Assembly: GCA_037043455.1 (NCBI GenBank)
Contig: JAWPHD010001228.1
Span: forward strand, 62,001 to 126,000
DNA: 64,000 nt
Direction of reading: 5' to 3'
Source: Cyrtodaria siliqua
Lineage: Eukaryota > Mollusca > Bivalvia > Adapedonta > Hiatellidae
The notes under the pieces are model-generated. The model made no database searches. It saw nothing but the letters and a program-made list of their open reading frames with translations, and was not told the DNA's origin. Shown one piece after another: positions 12,985 through 26,040 of this stretch (positions within the stretch are counted from its first letter, which is position 1; each line of letters starts with the position of its first letter). Position numbers and translations under genes: made by a program.

Positions 12985-13490
12985 TTAGGGTCCTAATATT
13001 GTGACTGTACAGTATGTTAGCATCACTGAGGTCCTAATAGTGTGACTGTACAGTATGTTAGCATCACTGAGGTCCTAATAGTGTGACTGTACAGTATGTT
13101 AGCATCACTGAGGTCCTAATAGTGTGACTGAACTGTATGTTAGCATCACTAGGGTCCTAATAGTGTGATTGTACAGTATGTCAGCATCACTAGGGTCCTA
13201 ACTGTGTGACTGTACAGTATGTTAGCATCACTGAGGTCCTAATAGTGTGACTGTACAGTATGTTAGCATCACTGAGGTCCTAATAGTGTGACTGAACTGT
13301 ATGTTAGCATCACTAGGGTCCTAATATTGTGACTGAACTGTATGTTAGCATCACTAGGGTCCTAATATTGTGACTGAACTGTATGTTAGCATCACCAGGG
13401 TCCTAATAGTGTGATTGTACAGTATGTCAGCATCACTAGGGTCCTAACTGTGTGACTGTACATATGTTAGCATCACTAGGGTCCTGATAA
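12985..13490. repeat. 41-bp satellite, ancestor of the 75-bp unit
   Basis: About 12 tandem copies of a unit reading GTCCTAATAGTGTGACTGTA then CAGTATGTTAGCATCACTGAG, period 41 (for example CATCACTGAG at 13021 and 13062). Variants include GAACTGTATG for TACAGTATG. The 75-bp array follows at once, and its unit contains this whole sequence with 34 bp added between CAGTAT and GTTAGCATCAC. Confidence 0.92.
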
Positions 13491-16400
13491 TATGACTGTA
13501 CAGTATATCAACGACACACTAGGATCAAGCTATACCGTCTGTTAGCATCACTTGGGTTCAGATAATATGACTGTACAGTATACCAACATCAAACTAGGAT
13601 CCAGCTATACCGCCTGTTAGCAACACTTGGGTCCTGATAATATGACTGTACAGTATACCAACATCACACTAGGATCCAGCTATACCGTCTGTTAGCATCA
13701 CTTGGGTCCTGATAATATGACTGTACAGTATACCAACATCACACTAGGATCCAGCTATACCGTCTGTCAGCATCACTTGGGTCCTGATAATATGACTGTA
13801 CAGTATACCAACATCACACTAGGATCCAGCTATACCGTCTGTTAGCATCACTTGGGTCCAGATAATATGACAGTACAGTATTCCAACATCACACTAGGAT
13901 CCAGCTATACCGTCTGTTAGCATCACTTGGGTCCTGATAATATGACTGTACAGTATACCAACATCACACTAGGATCCTGCTATACCGTCTGTTAGCATCA
14001 CTTGGGTCCTGATAATATGACTGTAGAGTATACCAACATCACACTAGGATCCAGCTGTACCGTCTGTTAGCATCACTTGGGTCCTGATAATATGACTGTA
14101 GAGTATACCAACACCACACGAGGATCCAGTTGTATCGTCTGTTAGCATCACTTGGGTCCTGATAATATGACTGTACAGTATACCAACATCACACTAGGAT
14201 CCAGCTGTACCGTCTGTAAGCATCACTTGGGTCCTGATAATATGACTGTACAGTATACCAACATCACACTAGGATCCAGCTATACCGTCTGTTAGCATCA
14301 CTTGGGACCTGATAATATGACTGTAGAGTATACCAACATCACACTAGGAGCCAGCTATACCGTCTGTTAGCATCACTTCGGTTCAGATAATATGACTGTA
14401 CAGTACCAACATCACACTAGGATCCAGCAATACCGTCTGTTAGCATCACTTCGGTTCAGATAATATGACTGTACAGTATACCAACATCACACTAGGATCC
14501 AGCTATACCGTCTGTAAGCATCACTTGGGTCCAGATAATATGACTGTACAGTATACCAACATCACACTAGGATCCAGCTATACCGCCTGTTAGCAACACT
14601 TAAGTCCTGATAATATGGCTGTGCAGTATACCAACATCACACCAGGATCCAGTTATACCGTCTGTTAGCATCACTTGGGTCCTGATAATATGACTGTACA
14701 GTTTACCAACATCACACTAGGATCCAGCTATACCGTATGTTAGCATCACTTGGGTACTGATAATATGACTGTAGAGTATACCAACATCACACTAGGATCC
14801 AGCTGTACCGTCTGTTAGCATCACTTGGGTCCTCATAATATGACTGTAGAGTATACCAACATCACACTAGGATCCTGCTATACCGCCTGTTAGCATCACT
14901 TGGGTCCTCATAATATGACTGTACAGTATACCAACATCACACTAGGATCCAGCTATACCGCCTGTTAGCATCACTTGGGTCCTCATAATATGACTGTACA
15001 GTATACCAACATCACACTAGGATCCAGCTATACCGTCTGTTAGCATCACTTGGGACCTGATAATATGACTGTACAGTATACCAACATCACACTAGGATCC
15101 AGCTATACCGCCTGTTAGCATCACTTGGGTCCTCATAATATGACTGTACAGTATACCAACATCACACTAGGATCCAGCTATACCGTCTGTTAGCATCACT
15201 TGGGACCTGATAATATGACTGTACAGTATACCAACATCACACTAGGATCCAGCTATACCGTCTGTTAGCATAACTTGGGTCCTGATAATATGACTGTAGA
15301 GTATACCAACATCACACTAGGATCCAGCTATACCGTCTGTCAGCATCACTTGGGTCCTCATAATATGACTGTACAGTATACCAACATCCCACTAGGATCC
15401 AGCTATACCGCCTGTTAGCATCACTTGGGTCCTGATAATATGACTGTACAGTATACCAACATCACACTAGGATCCAGCTATACCGTCTGTTAGCATAACT
15501 TGGGTCCTGATAATATGACTGTAGAGTATACCAACATCACACTAGGATCCAGCTATACCGTCTTTTAGAATCAATTGGGTCCAGATAATATGACAGTACA
15601 GTATACCAACATCACACTAGGATCCAGCTATACCGTCTGTTAGCATCACTTGGGTCCAGATAATATGACTGTACAGTATATCAACATCACACTAGGATCC
15701 AGCTATACCGTCTGTTAGCGTCACTTGGGTCCTGATAATATGACTGTACAGTATACCAACATCACACTAGGATCCAGCTGTACCGTCTGTAAGCATCACT
15801 TGGGTCCTGATAATATGACTGTAGAGTATACCAACATCACACTAGGATCCAGCTGTACCTTCTGTTAGCATCACTTGAGTCCTCATAATATGACTGTACA
15901 GTATACCAACATCACCCTAGGATCCAGCTGTACCGTCTGTTAGCATCACTTGGGTCCTGATAATATGACTGTACAGTATACCAACATCACACTAGGATCC
16001 AGCTATACCGTCTGTTAGCATCACTTGGGTACTGATAATATGACTGTACAGTATACCAACATCACCCTAGGATCCAGCTGTACCGTCTGTTAGCATCACT
16101 TGGGTCCTGATAATATGACTGTACAGTATACCAACATCACACTAGGATCCAGCTATACCGTCTGTTAGCATCACTTGGGTACTGATAATATGACTGTAGA
16201 GTATACCAACATCACACTAGGATCCAGCTATACCGTCTGTTAGCATCACTTGGGACCAGATAATATGATTGTACAGTATACCAACATCACACTAGGATCC
16301 AGCTATACCGTCTGTTAGCATCACTTGGGTCCTGATAATATGACTGTACAGTATAACAACATCACACTAGGATCCAGCTATACCGTCTGTTAGCATCACT

Positions 16401-19400
16401 TGGGTCCAGATAATATGACTGTACAGTATACCAACATCACACAAGGATCCAGCTATACCGTCTGTAAGCATCACTTGGGTTCAGATAATATGACTGTACA
16501 GTATACCAACATCACACTAGGATCCAGCTATACCGTCTGTTATCATCACTTGGGTCCAGATAATATGACTGTACAGTATACCAACATCACACTAGGATCC
16601 AGCTATACCGCCTGTTAGCAACACTTGATTCCTGATAATATGACTGTACAGTATACCAACATCATACCAGGATCCATTTATACCGTCTGTTAGCATCACT
16701 TGGGTCCTGATAATATGACTGTACAGTATACCAACATCACACTAGGATCCAGCTATACCGCCTGTTAGCATCCCTTGGGTCCTCATAATAAGACTGTACA
16801 GTATACAAACATCAAACTAGAATACAGCTATCCCGTCTGTTAGCATCACTTTGGTCTTCATAATATGACTGTACAGTATACCAACATCACGCTAGGATCC
16901 AGCTACATCGTCTGTTAACATCACTTGGGTCCTGATAATATGACTGTACCGTATACCAACATCACACTAGGATCCAGCTATACCGTCTGTTAGCATCACT
17001 TGGGTCCAGATAATATGACTTTACAGTATACCAACATCATACTGGGATCCAGCTATACCGTCTGTTAGCATCACTTGGGTCCTGATAATATGACTGTACA
17101 GTATCAGCATCACTTGGGTCCTGATAATATGACTGTACAGTATACCAACATCACACTAGGATCCAGCTATACCGTCTGTTAGCATCACTTGGGTCCAGAT
17201 AATATGACTGTACAGTATCAGCATCACTTGGGTCCTGATAATATGACTGTACAGTATACCAACATCACACTAGGATCCAGCTATACCGTCTGTTAGCATC
17301 ACTTGGGTCCAGATAGTATGACTGTACAGTATACCAACATCACACTAGGATCCAGCTATACCGTCTGTTAGCATCACTTGGGTCCTGATAATATGACTGT
17401 ACAGTATAACAACATCACACTAGGATCCAGCTATACCATCTGTTAGCATCACTTGGGTCCGGATAATATGACTGTACAGTATACCAACATCACACTAGGA
17501 TCCAGCTATACAGTCTGTTAGCATCACTTGGGTCCTGATAATATGACTGTACAGTATACCAACATCACACTAGGATCCAGCTATACCGTCTGTTAGTATC
17601 ACTTGGGTCCACATAATATGACTGTACAGTATACCAACATCACACTAGGATCCAGCTATACAGTCTGTTAGCATCACTTGGGTCCTGATAATATGACTGT
17701 ACAGTATACCAACATCACACTAGGATCCAGCTATACCGTCTGTTAGTATCACTTGGGTCCAGATAATATGAATGTACAGTATACCAACATCACACTAGGA
17801 TCCAGCTATATCGCCTGTTAGCATCACTTGAGTTCTGATAATATGACTGTTCAGTATACCAACATCACACCAGGATCCAGTTATACCTTCTGTTAGCATC
17901 ACTTGGGTCCTGATAATATGACTGTACAGTATACCAAAATCACACTAGCATCCAGCTATCCCGTCTGTTAGCATCACTTGGGTCCTCATAATATGACTGT
18001 ACAGTATACCAACATCACACTAGGATCCAGCTATACCGCCTGTTAGCATCACTTGGGTCCTGATAATATGACTGTACAGTATACCAACATCACACTAGGA
18101 TCCAGCTATACCGTCTGTTAGCATAACTTGGGTCCTGATAATATGACTGTAGAGTATACCAACATCACACTAGGATCCAGCTATACCGTCTTTTAGAATC
18201 AATTGGGTCCAGATAACATGACAGTACAGTATACTAACATCACACTAGGATCCACCTATACCGTCTGTTAGCATCACTTGGGTCCAGATAATATGACTGT
18301 ACAGTATATCAACATCACACTAGGATCCAGCTATACCGTCTGTTAGCGTCACTTGGGTCCTGATAATATGACTGTACAGTATACCAACATCAGACTAGGA
18401 TCCAGCTGTACCGTCTGTAAGCATCACTTGGGTCCTGATAATATGACTGTAGAGTATACCAACATCACACTAGGATCCAGCTGTACCGTCTGTTAGCATC
18501 ACTTGAGTCCTCATAATATGACTGTACAGTATACCAACATCACCCTAGGATCCAGCTGTACCGTCTGTTAGCATCACTTGGGTCCTCATAATATGACTGT
18601 ACAGTATACCAACATCACACTAGGATCCAGCTGTACCGTCTGTTAGCATCACTTGGGTCCTGATAATATGACTGTACAGTATACCAACATCACACTAGGA
18701 TCCAACTATACCGTCTGTTAGCATCACTTGGGTACTGATACTATGACTGTACAGTATACTTACATCACACTAGGATCCAGCTATACCGTCTGTTAGCATC
18801 ACTTGGGTCCAGATAATATGACTGTACAGTATACCAACATCACACTAGGATCCAGCTATACCGTCTGTTAGCATCACTTCGGTTCGGATAATATGACTGT
18901 ACAGTATACCAACATCACACTAGGATCCACCTATATCGTCTGTTACCATCACTTGGGTAAAGATAATATGACTGTACAGTATACCAACATCACACCAGGA
19001 TCCAGTTATACCGTCTGTTAGCATCACTTGGGTCCTGATAATATGACTGTACAGTATACCAACATCACACTAGGATCCAGCTATACCGTCTGTTAGCATC
19101 ACCTGGGTCCTGATACTATGACTGTACAGTATACCAACACCACACTAGCATCCAGCTATCCCGTCTGTTAGCATCACTTGGGTCCTCATAATATGACTGT
19201 AGAGTATACCAACATCACACTAGGATCCAGCTATACCGTCTTTTAGAATCAATTGGGTCCAGATAATATGACATTACAGTATACCAACATCACACTAGGA
19301 TCCAGCTATACCGTCTGTTAGCATCACTTGGGTCCAGATAATATGACTGTACAGTATATCAACATCACACTAAGATCCAGCTATACCGTCTGTTAGCATC

Positions 19401-22400
19401 ACTTGGGTCCTGATAATATGACTGTACAGTATACCAACATCACACTAGGAACCAGCTGTACCGTCTGTTAGCATCATTTGGGTCCTGATAATATGACTGT
19501 AGAGTATACCAACATCACACTAGGATCCAGCTGTACCTTCTGTTAGCATCACTTGGGTCCTCATAATATGACTGTACAGTATACCAACATCACCCTAGGA
19601 TCCAGCTGTACCGTCTGTTAGCATCACTTGGGTCCTGATAATATGACTGTACAGTATACCAACATCACACTAGGATCCAGCTGTATCGTCTGCAACATCA
19701 CTTGGGTCCTGATAATATGACTGTACAGTATACCAACATCATTCTAGGTTCCAGCTATACCGTCTGTTAGCATCACTTGGGTACTGATAATATGACTGTA
19801 CAGTATACCAACATCACACTAGGATCCAGCTATACCATCTGTTAGCATCACTTGGGTCCAGATAATATGACTGTACAGTATACCAACATCACACTAGGAT
19901 CCAGCTATACCGTCTGTTAGCATCACTTGGGTCCTGATAATATGACTGTACAGTATATCAACATCACACTAGGATCCAGCTATACAGTCTGTTAGCATCA
20001 CTTGGGTCCTGGTAATATGACTGTACAGTATACCAACATCACACTAGGATCCAGCTATACCGTCTGTGAGCATCTCTTGGGTCCTGATAATATGACTGTA
20101 CAGTATACCAACATCACACTAGGATCCAGCTATACCGTCTGTTAGCATCACTTCGGTTCAGATAATATGACTGTACAGTATACCAACATCACACTAGGAT
20201 CCAGCTATACCGCCTGTTAGCAACACTTGAGTCCTGATAATATGACTGTACAGTATACCAACATCACACCAGGATCCAGTTATACCGTCTGTTAGCATCA
20301 CTTGGGTCCTGATAATATGACTGTACAGTATACCAACATCACACTAGGATCCAGCTATACCGTCTGTTAGCATTACTTGGGTCCTCATAATATGACTGTA
20401 CAGTATACCAACATCCCACTAGGATCCAGCTATACCGTCTGTTAGCATCACTTGGGTCCTCATAATATGACTGTATAGTATACCAACATCACACTAGGAT
20501 ACAGCTATACCGCCTGTTAGCATCACTCGGGTCCTGATAATATGACTGTACAGTATACCAACATCACACTAGGATCCAGCTATACCGTCTGTTAGCATCA
20601 CTTGGGTCCTGATAATATGACTGTACAGTATACCAACATCACACTAGGATCCAGCTATACCGTCTGTTAGCATCACTTGTGTCCTGATAATATGACTGTA
20701 CAGTATACCAACATCACACAAGGATCCAGCTATACCGTCTGTTAGCATCACTTGGGTCCTCATAATATGACTGTACAGTATACAAACATCACACTAGGAT
20801 CCAGCTATACCGTCTGTTAGCATCACTTTGGTCTTCATAATATGACTGTACAGTATACCAACATCACACTAGGATCCAGCTATACCGCCTGTTAGCATCA
20901 CTTGGGTCCTGATAATATGACTGTACAGTATACCAACATCACACTAGGATCCAGTTATACCGTCTGTTAGCATCACTTGGGTCCTGATAATATGACTTTA
21001 CAGTATACCAGCATCATACTAGGATCCAGCTATACCGTCTGTTAGCATCACTTGGGTCCTGATAATATGACTGTACAGTATACCAACATCACACTAGGAT
21101 CCAGCTATACCGTCTGTCAGCATCACTTGGGTCCTGATAATATGACTGTACAGTATACCAACATCACACTAGGACCCAGCTATACCGTCTGTTAGCATCA
21201 CTTGGGTCCAGATAATATGACTGTACAGTATACCAACATCACACTAGGATCCAGCTATACCGTCTGTTAGTATCACTTGGGTCCTGATAATATGACTGTA
21301 CAGTAAAACAACATCACACTAGGATCCAGCTATACCGTCTGTTAGCATCACTTGGGTCCGGATAATATGACTGTACAGTATACCAACATCACAATAGGAT
21401 CCAGCTATACCGTCTGTTAGCATCACTTGGGTCCAGATAATATGACTGTACAGTATACCAACATCACACTAGGATCCAGCTTTACCGTCTTTTAGCATCA
21501 CCTGGGTTCAGATAATATGACTGTACAGTATACCAACATCACACTAGGATCCACCTATACCGTCTGTTACAATCACTTGGGTCCAGATAATATGACTGTA
21601 CAGTTTACCAATATCACACTAGGATCCAGCTATACCGTCTGTTAGCATCACTTGGGTCCAGATAATATGACTGTACAGTATACCAACATCACACTAGGAT
21701 CCAGCTTTACCGTCTTTTAGCATCACCTGGGTTCAGATAATATGACTGTACAGTATACCAACATCACACTAGGATCCACCTATACCGTCTGTTACCATCA
21801 CTTGGGTCCAGATAATATGACTGTACAGTTTACCAATATCACACTAGGATCCAGCTATACCGCTTGTTAGCATCATTTGAGTCCTGATAATATGACTGTA
21901 CAGTATACCAACATCACACCAGGATCCAGTTATACCGTCTGTTAGTATCACTTGGGTCCTGATAATATGACTGTACAGTATACCAACATCACACTAGGAT
22001 CCAGCTATACCGTCTGTTAGCATCACTTGGGTCCTCATAATACGACTGTACAGTATACCAACATCACACTAGGATCCAGCTATACCGTCTGTTAGCATCA
22101 CTTGGGTCCTCATAATACGACTGTACAGTATACCAACATCACACTAGGATCCAGCTATACCGTCTGTTAGCATCACTTGGGTCCTCATAATACGACTGTA
22201 CAGTATACCAACATCACACTAGGATCCAGCTATACCGTCTGTCAGCATCACTTGGGTCCTCATAATATGACTGTACAGTATACCAACATCACACTAGGAT
22301 CCAGCTATACCGCCTGTTAGCATCACTTGGGTCCTGATAATATGACTGTACAGTATACCAACATCACACTAGGATCCAGCTATACCGTCTGTTAACATCA

Positions 22401-24153
22401 CTTGGGTCCTGATAATATGACTGTAGAGTATACCAACATCACACTAGGATCCAGCTATACCGTCTTTTAGCATCAATTGGGTCCAGATAATATGACAGTT
22501 CAGTATACCAACATCACACTAGGATCCAGCTATACCGTCTGTTAGCATCACTTGGGTCCAGATAATATGACTGTACAGTATATCAACATCACCCTAGGAT
22601 CCAGATATACCGTCTGTTAGCATCACTTGGGTCCTGATAATATGACTGTACAGTATACCAACATCACACTAGGATCCAGCTGTACCGTCTGTTAGCATCA
22701 CTTGGGTCCTGAAAATATGACTGTACAGTATACCAACATCACACTAGGATCCAGCTATACCGTCCGTTAGCATCACTTGGGTACTGATAATATGACTGTA
22801 CAGTATACCAACATCACACTAGGATCCAGCTATACCGTCTGTTAGCATCACTTGGGTCCAGAAAATATGACTGTACAGTATACCAACATCACACTAGGAT
22901 CCAGCTATACCGTCTGTTAGCATCCCTTGGGTCCTGATAATATGACTGTACAGTATACCAACATCACACTAGGATCCAGCTATACCGTCTGTTAGCATTA
23001 CTTGGGTCCTCATAATATGACTGTACAGTATACCAACATCCCACTAGGATCCAGCTATCCCGTCTGTTAGCATCACTTGGGTCCTCATAATATGACTGTA
23101 TAGTATACCAACATCACACTAGGATACAGCTATACCGCCTGTTAGCATCACTTGGGTCCTGATAATATGACTGTACAGTATACCAACATCACACTAGGAT
23201 CCAGCTATACCGTCTGTTAGCATCACTTGGGTCCTGATAATATGACTGTACAGTATACCAACATCACACTAGGATCCAGCTATACCGTCTGTTAGCATCA
23301 CTTGGGTCCTGATAATATGACTGTACAGTATACCAACATCACACTAGGATCCAGCTGTACCGTCTGTTAGCATCACTTGGGTCCTCATAATATGACTGTA
23401 CAGTATACAAACATCACACTAGGATCCAGCTATACCGTCTGTTAGCATCACTTTGGTCTTCATAATATGACTGTACAGTATACCAACATCACACTAGGAT
23501 CCAGCTATACCGCCTGTTAGCATCACTTGGGTCCTGATAATATGACTGTACAGTATACCAACATCACACTAGGATCCAGTTATACCGTCTGTTAGCATCA
23601 CTTGGGTCCTGATAATATGACTTTACAGTATACAAGCATCATACTAGGATCCAGCTATACCGTCTGTTAGCATCACTTGGGTCCTGAAAATATGACTGTA
23701 CAGTATGCCAACATCACACTAGGATCTAGCTATACCGTCTGTCAGCATCACTTGGGTCCTGATAATATGACTGTACAGTATACCAACATCACACTAGGAT
23801 CCAGCTATACCGTCTGTTAGCATCACTTGGGTCCAGATAATATGACTGTACAGTATACCAACATCACACTAGGATCCAGCTATACCGTCTGTTAGCATCA
23901 CTTGGGTCCTGATAATATGACTGTACAGTATAACAACATCACACTAGGATCCAGCTATACCGTCTGTTAGCATCACTTGGGTCCGGATAATATGACTGTA
24001 CAGTATACCAACATCACAATAGGATCCAGCTATACAGTCTGTTAGCATCACTTGGGGCCTGATAATATGACTGTAGAGTATACCAACATCACACTAGGAT
24101 CCAGCTTTACCGTCTGTTAGTATCACTTGGGTCCACATAATATGACTGTAGTG
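13491..24153. repeat. 75-bp satellite, left block (about 142 units)
   Basis: Unit: GTCCTGATAATATGACTGTA, CAGTATACCAACATCACACT, AGGATCCAGCTATACCGTCT, GTTAGCATCACTTGG. Most units hold one BamHI site (GGATCC) and the 10-bp palindrome ACTGTACAGT. Units are about 90-98% alike by eye. Two 39-bp short units occur near 17105 and 17220, where CAGTAT joins directly to CAGCATCAC. A marker variant with TCTTTTAG and CAATTGGG recurs at 15561, 18189, 19239 and 22463. The period is divisible by three, yet stop codons in the usual reading keep ORFs short, so I see no coding role. The block ends where the LTR retrotransposon entered. Confidence 0.97.
24149..24153. other. Left target-site duplication TAGTG
   Basis: TAGTG directly precedes the left LTR and is repeated at 31818-31822. 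Dropping the element and one copy restores a normal 75-bp satellite unit in register (GACTGTAGTG followed by TATACCGACA). Confidence 0.95.
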
Positions 24154-25702
24154 TGTCACAGGATGACCTTAGTGGTATGGCTAACTCAGGAAAGAATCAA
24201 TGACGGTGAATGCATTTACATAAATTTAATGCAACTTTTAAAATATGTTTAATATATATACAATTATCTAAAAAAAACAAGCGAATACACAAATGAACTA
24301 TGAAAAGAATGTTCTCCTGAACGTTTAAGACGTTCTTAGTATTGTTATAAATACTGAATGTCTAAGACACTAAAGTGTTGTTAAAGCTATAACAATGTTG
24401 ATCTAGCGCGATAACTGTGATGCGCGAGAGCTCATGAAGACGATGATGCGCGAATTCAATGGATGATTGTCATCAAATGCCTTCTGTAAGGGTTGATGAC
24501 GCGATGCAATGATAGTTAATCTCCACTGAGATTGTGAATGATATTCCTCCAGTGAGGACTGGTAACGGGCCCACCTTGTGTCCCGGGGGTTGTCGTTAGT
24601 AAAACCTGGCTGCGCAGGTACGGGGACCGTCTCCACCGCTTGTAACGTTAGTCGTGGAAGCTTAGCTCCACTCCTGGATATCCAAACCTAGATGGCTTAC
24701 TCCAACCCTGGATGGCTTATATCCTGGATGGCTTAGGCTGTAATTATACATACGTTTTAGATGTCGGTTGACAAACATAACAATCTTGCATAATTACCAT
24801 TACCCAAACAAATCATTATTCAATCAATATATGTAAGCTGTACTAATGATGAGTAGCAATGTATACATATTCTACAACGCCATGTATACGCTATGTACGT
24901 CGCTGTTAATCGATGCCCCTAATACATGTAATATAAACATGATCAAATTACTCATATATTACACTCACTGAGTTATGCATGCACGCATTTATTCTTGTCA
25001 CTCATCTCATTGTTAACTAATGTTGACAATCGTGTATTACAATCACCGAGTTATACGCCAACGTTAACTAATGCACCTAATATCCACTGTTATCAAATTA
25101 ATATTGTTTTACAATTAATGATCAATTACCATAATTACATCTAATAAAGTCACTTCAAATCATATGCTAGTCTAAAGTTATGTTTGAGAAACATCAATGC
25201 TAACCGGATGTCGTAACCGTCAAACAAGATGGCGCCGCCCACTGAATACAAATATACGATAAAAGTTTAATAAAACTACTAACCACATGTTGCCTGTGAA
25301 ATTTGCCGTCCAATCTCTGTTCCTACAAAGTACTATCGATGATCCCGGCGATAGCTAGAAGACAATGGGTTTTATAGCAAACATTACGCCCAAATCATTA
25401 TTTGCCCCGTTCAGTCCGTGACAAACGTGGCTAAATCTACAGTATTGAATCAACACGAGAGGCCCCTTATACAATTTTGCCGTTTAAGGAAAATATACCT
25501 ATCCGTTTACATGCATTAGCACAAAACTAAACTTATGACACGGCCTCTCTGGCGGCCACTTAAAATGTGCACGCTTTTACGTGTTACATGAATAGATCAT
25601 GAATATTGTGAAATTGTTTCAACTCGAACAATAGATTTTGGGTGTAACCGATAACAAGAGCTATATACGACCAGTACGCTCTACCCGTGACATTTTGTGA
25701 CA
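24154..25702 (-). repeat. 3' LTR (left copy)
   Basis: 1549 bp, the downstream LTR in element sense. It begins TGTCACAGG and ends TTTTGTGACA on the plus strand; the terminal TGTCACA/TGTGACA form a 7-bp inverted repeat. It carries a 77-codon minus-strand ORF (24403-24636) also present in the other LTR, with no recognisable domain. Confidence 0.95.
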
Positions 25703-25716
25703 ACATCTCCCCACTT
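25703..25716 (-). other. Polypurine tract
   Basis: On the minus strand this reads AAGTGGGGAGATGT and directly abuts the 3' LTR, the expected place of the plus-strand primer. The 338 bp between it and the stop codon at 26041 contain no recognised gene. Confidence 0.7.
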
Positions 25717-26040
25717 AAAGAAAGTGCTACACTTTTAAAATTCAACAAAATGATAATTAATATTTACACGTTAAGAAACTATTAATTCTTCGGAGCAAAT
25801 GAGCGACAAAACGTACAAGCTGATCGCTCAATCGCTTGAGTATGTTAACTATTACTACTGAGGGATGCAACCTTCAGCCAGTACAACGACCGTCTTCCGG
25901 AAAACATCCACTGCAGTTATAACCTAACTATAATATGTAATTACAATTTCCACACTATTCTACAATTGTACACTACCCTGTCGTAACATATACTACTATT
26001 GTACAATACACTGCAATACACTATTGTATTAAACCGGTCA

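Noticed and set aside
12209..13490. The two 41-bp arrays as one repeat family
   Set aside because: They share the period only; unit sequences (CTTCACCAAACGTG against GTCCTAATAGTGTG) do not align.
16400..16618. 72-codon ORF made of 25-residue repeats in the satellite
   Set aside because: The 75-bp unit is a multiple of three, so chance loss of a stop opens two or three units. It is not sustained across the array.
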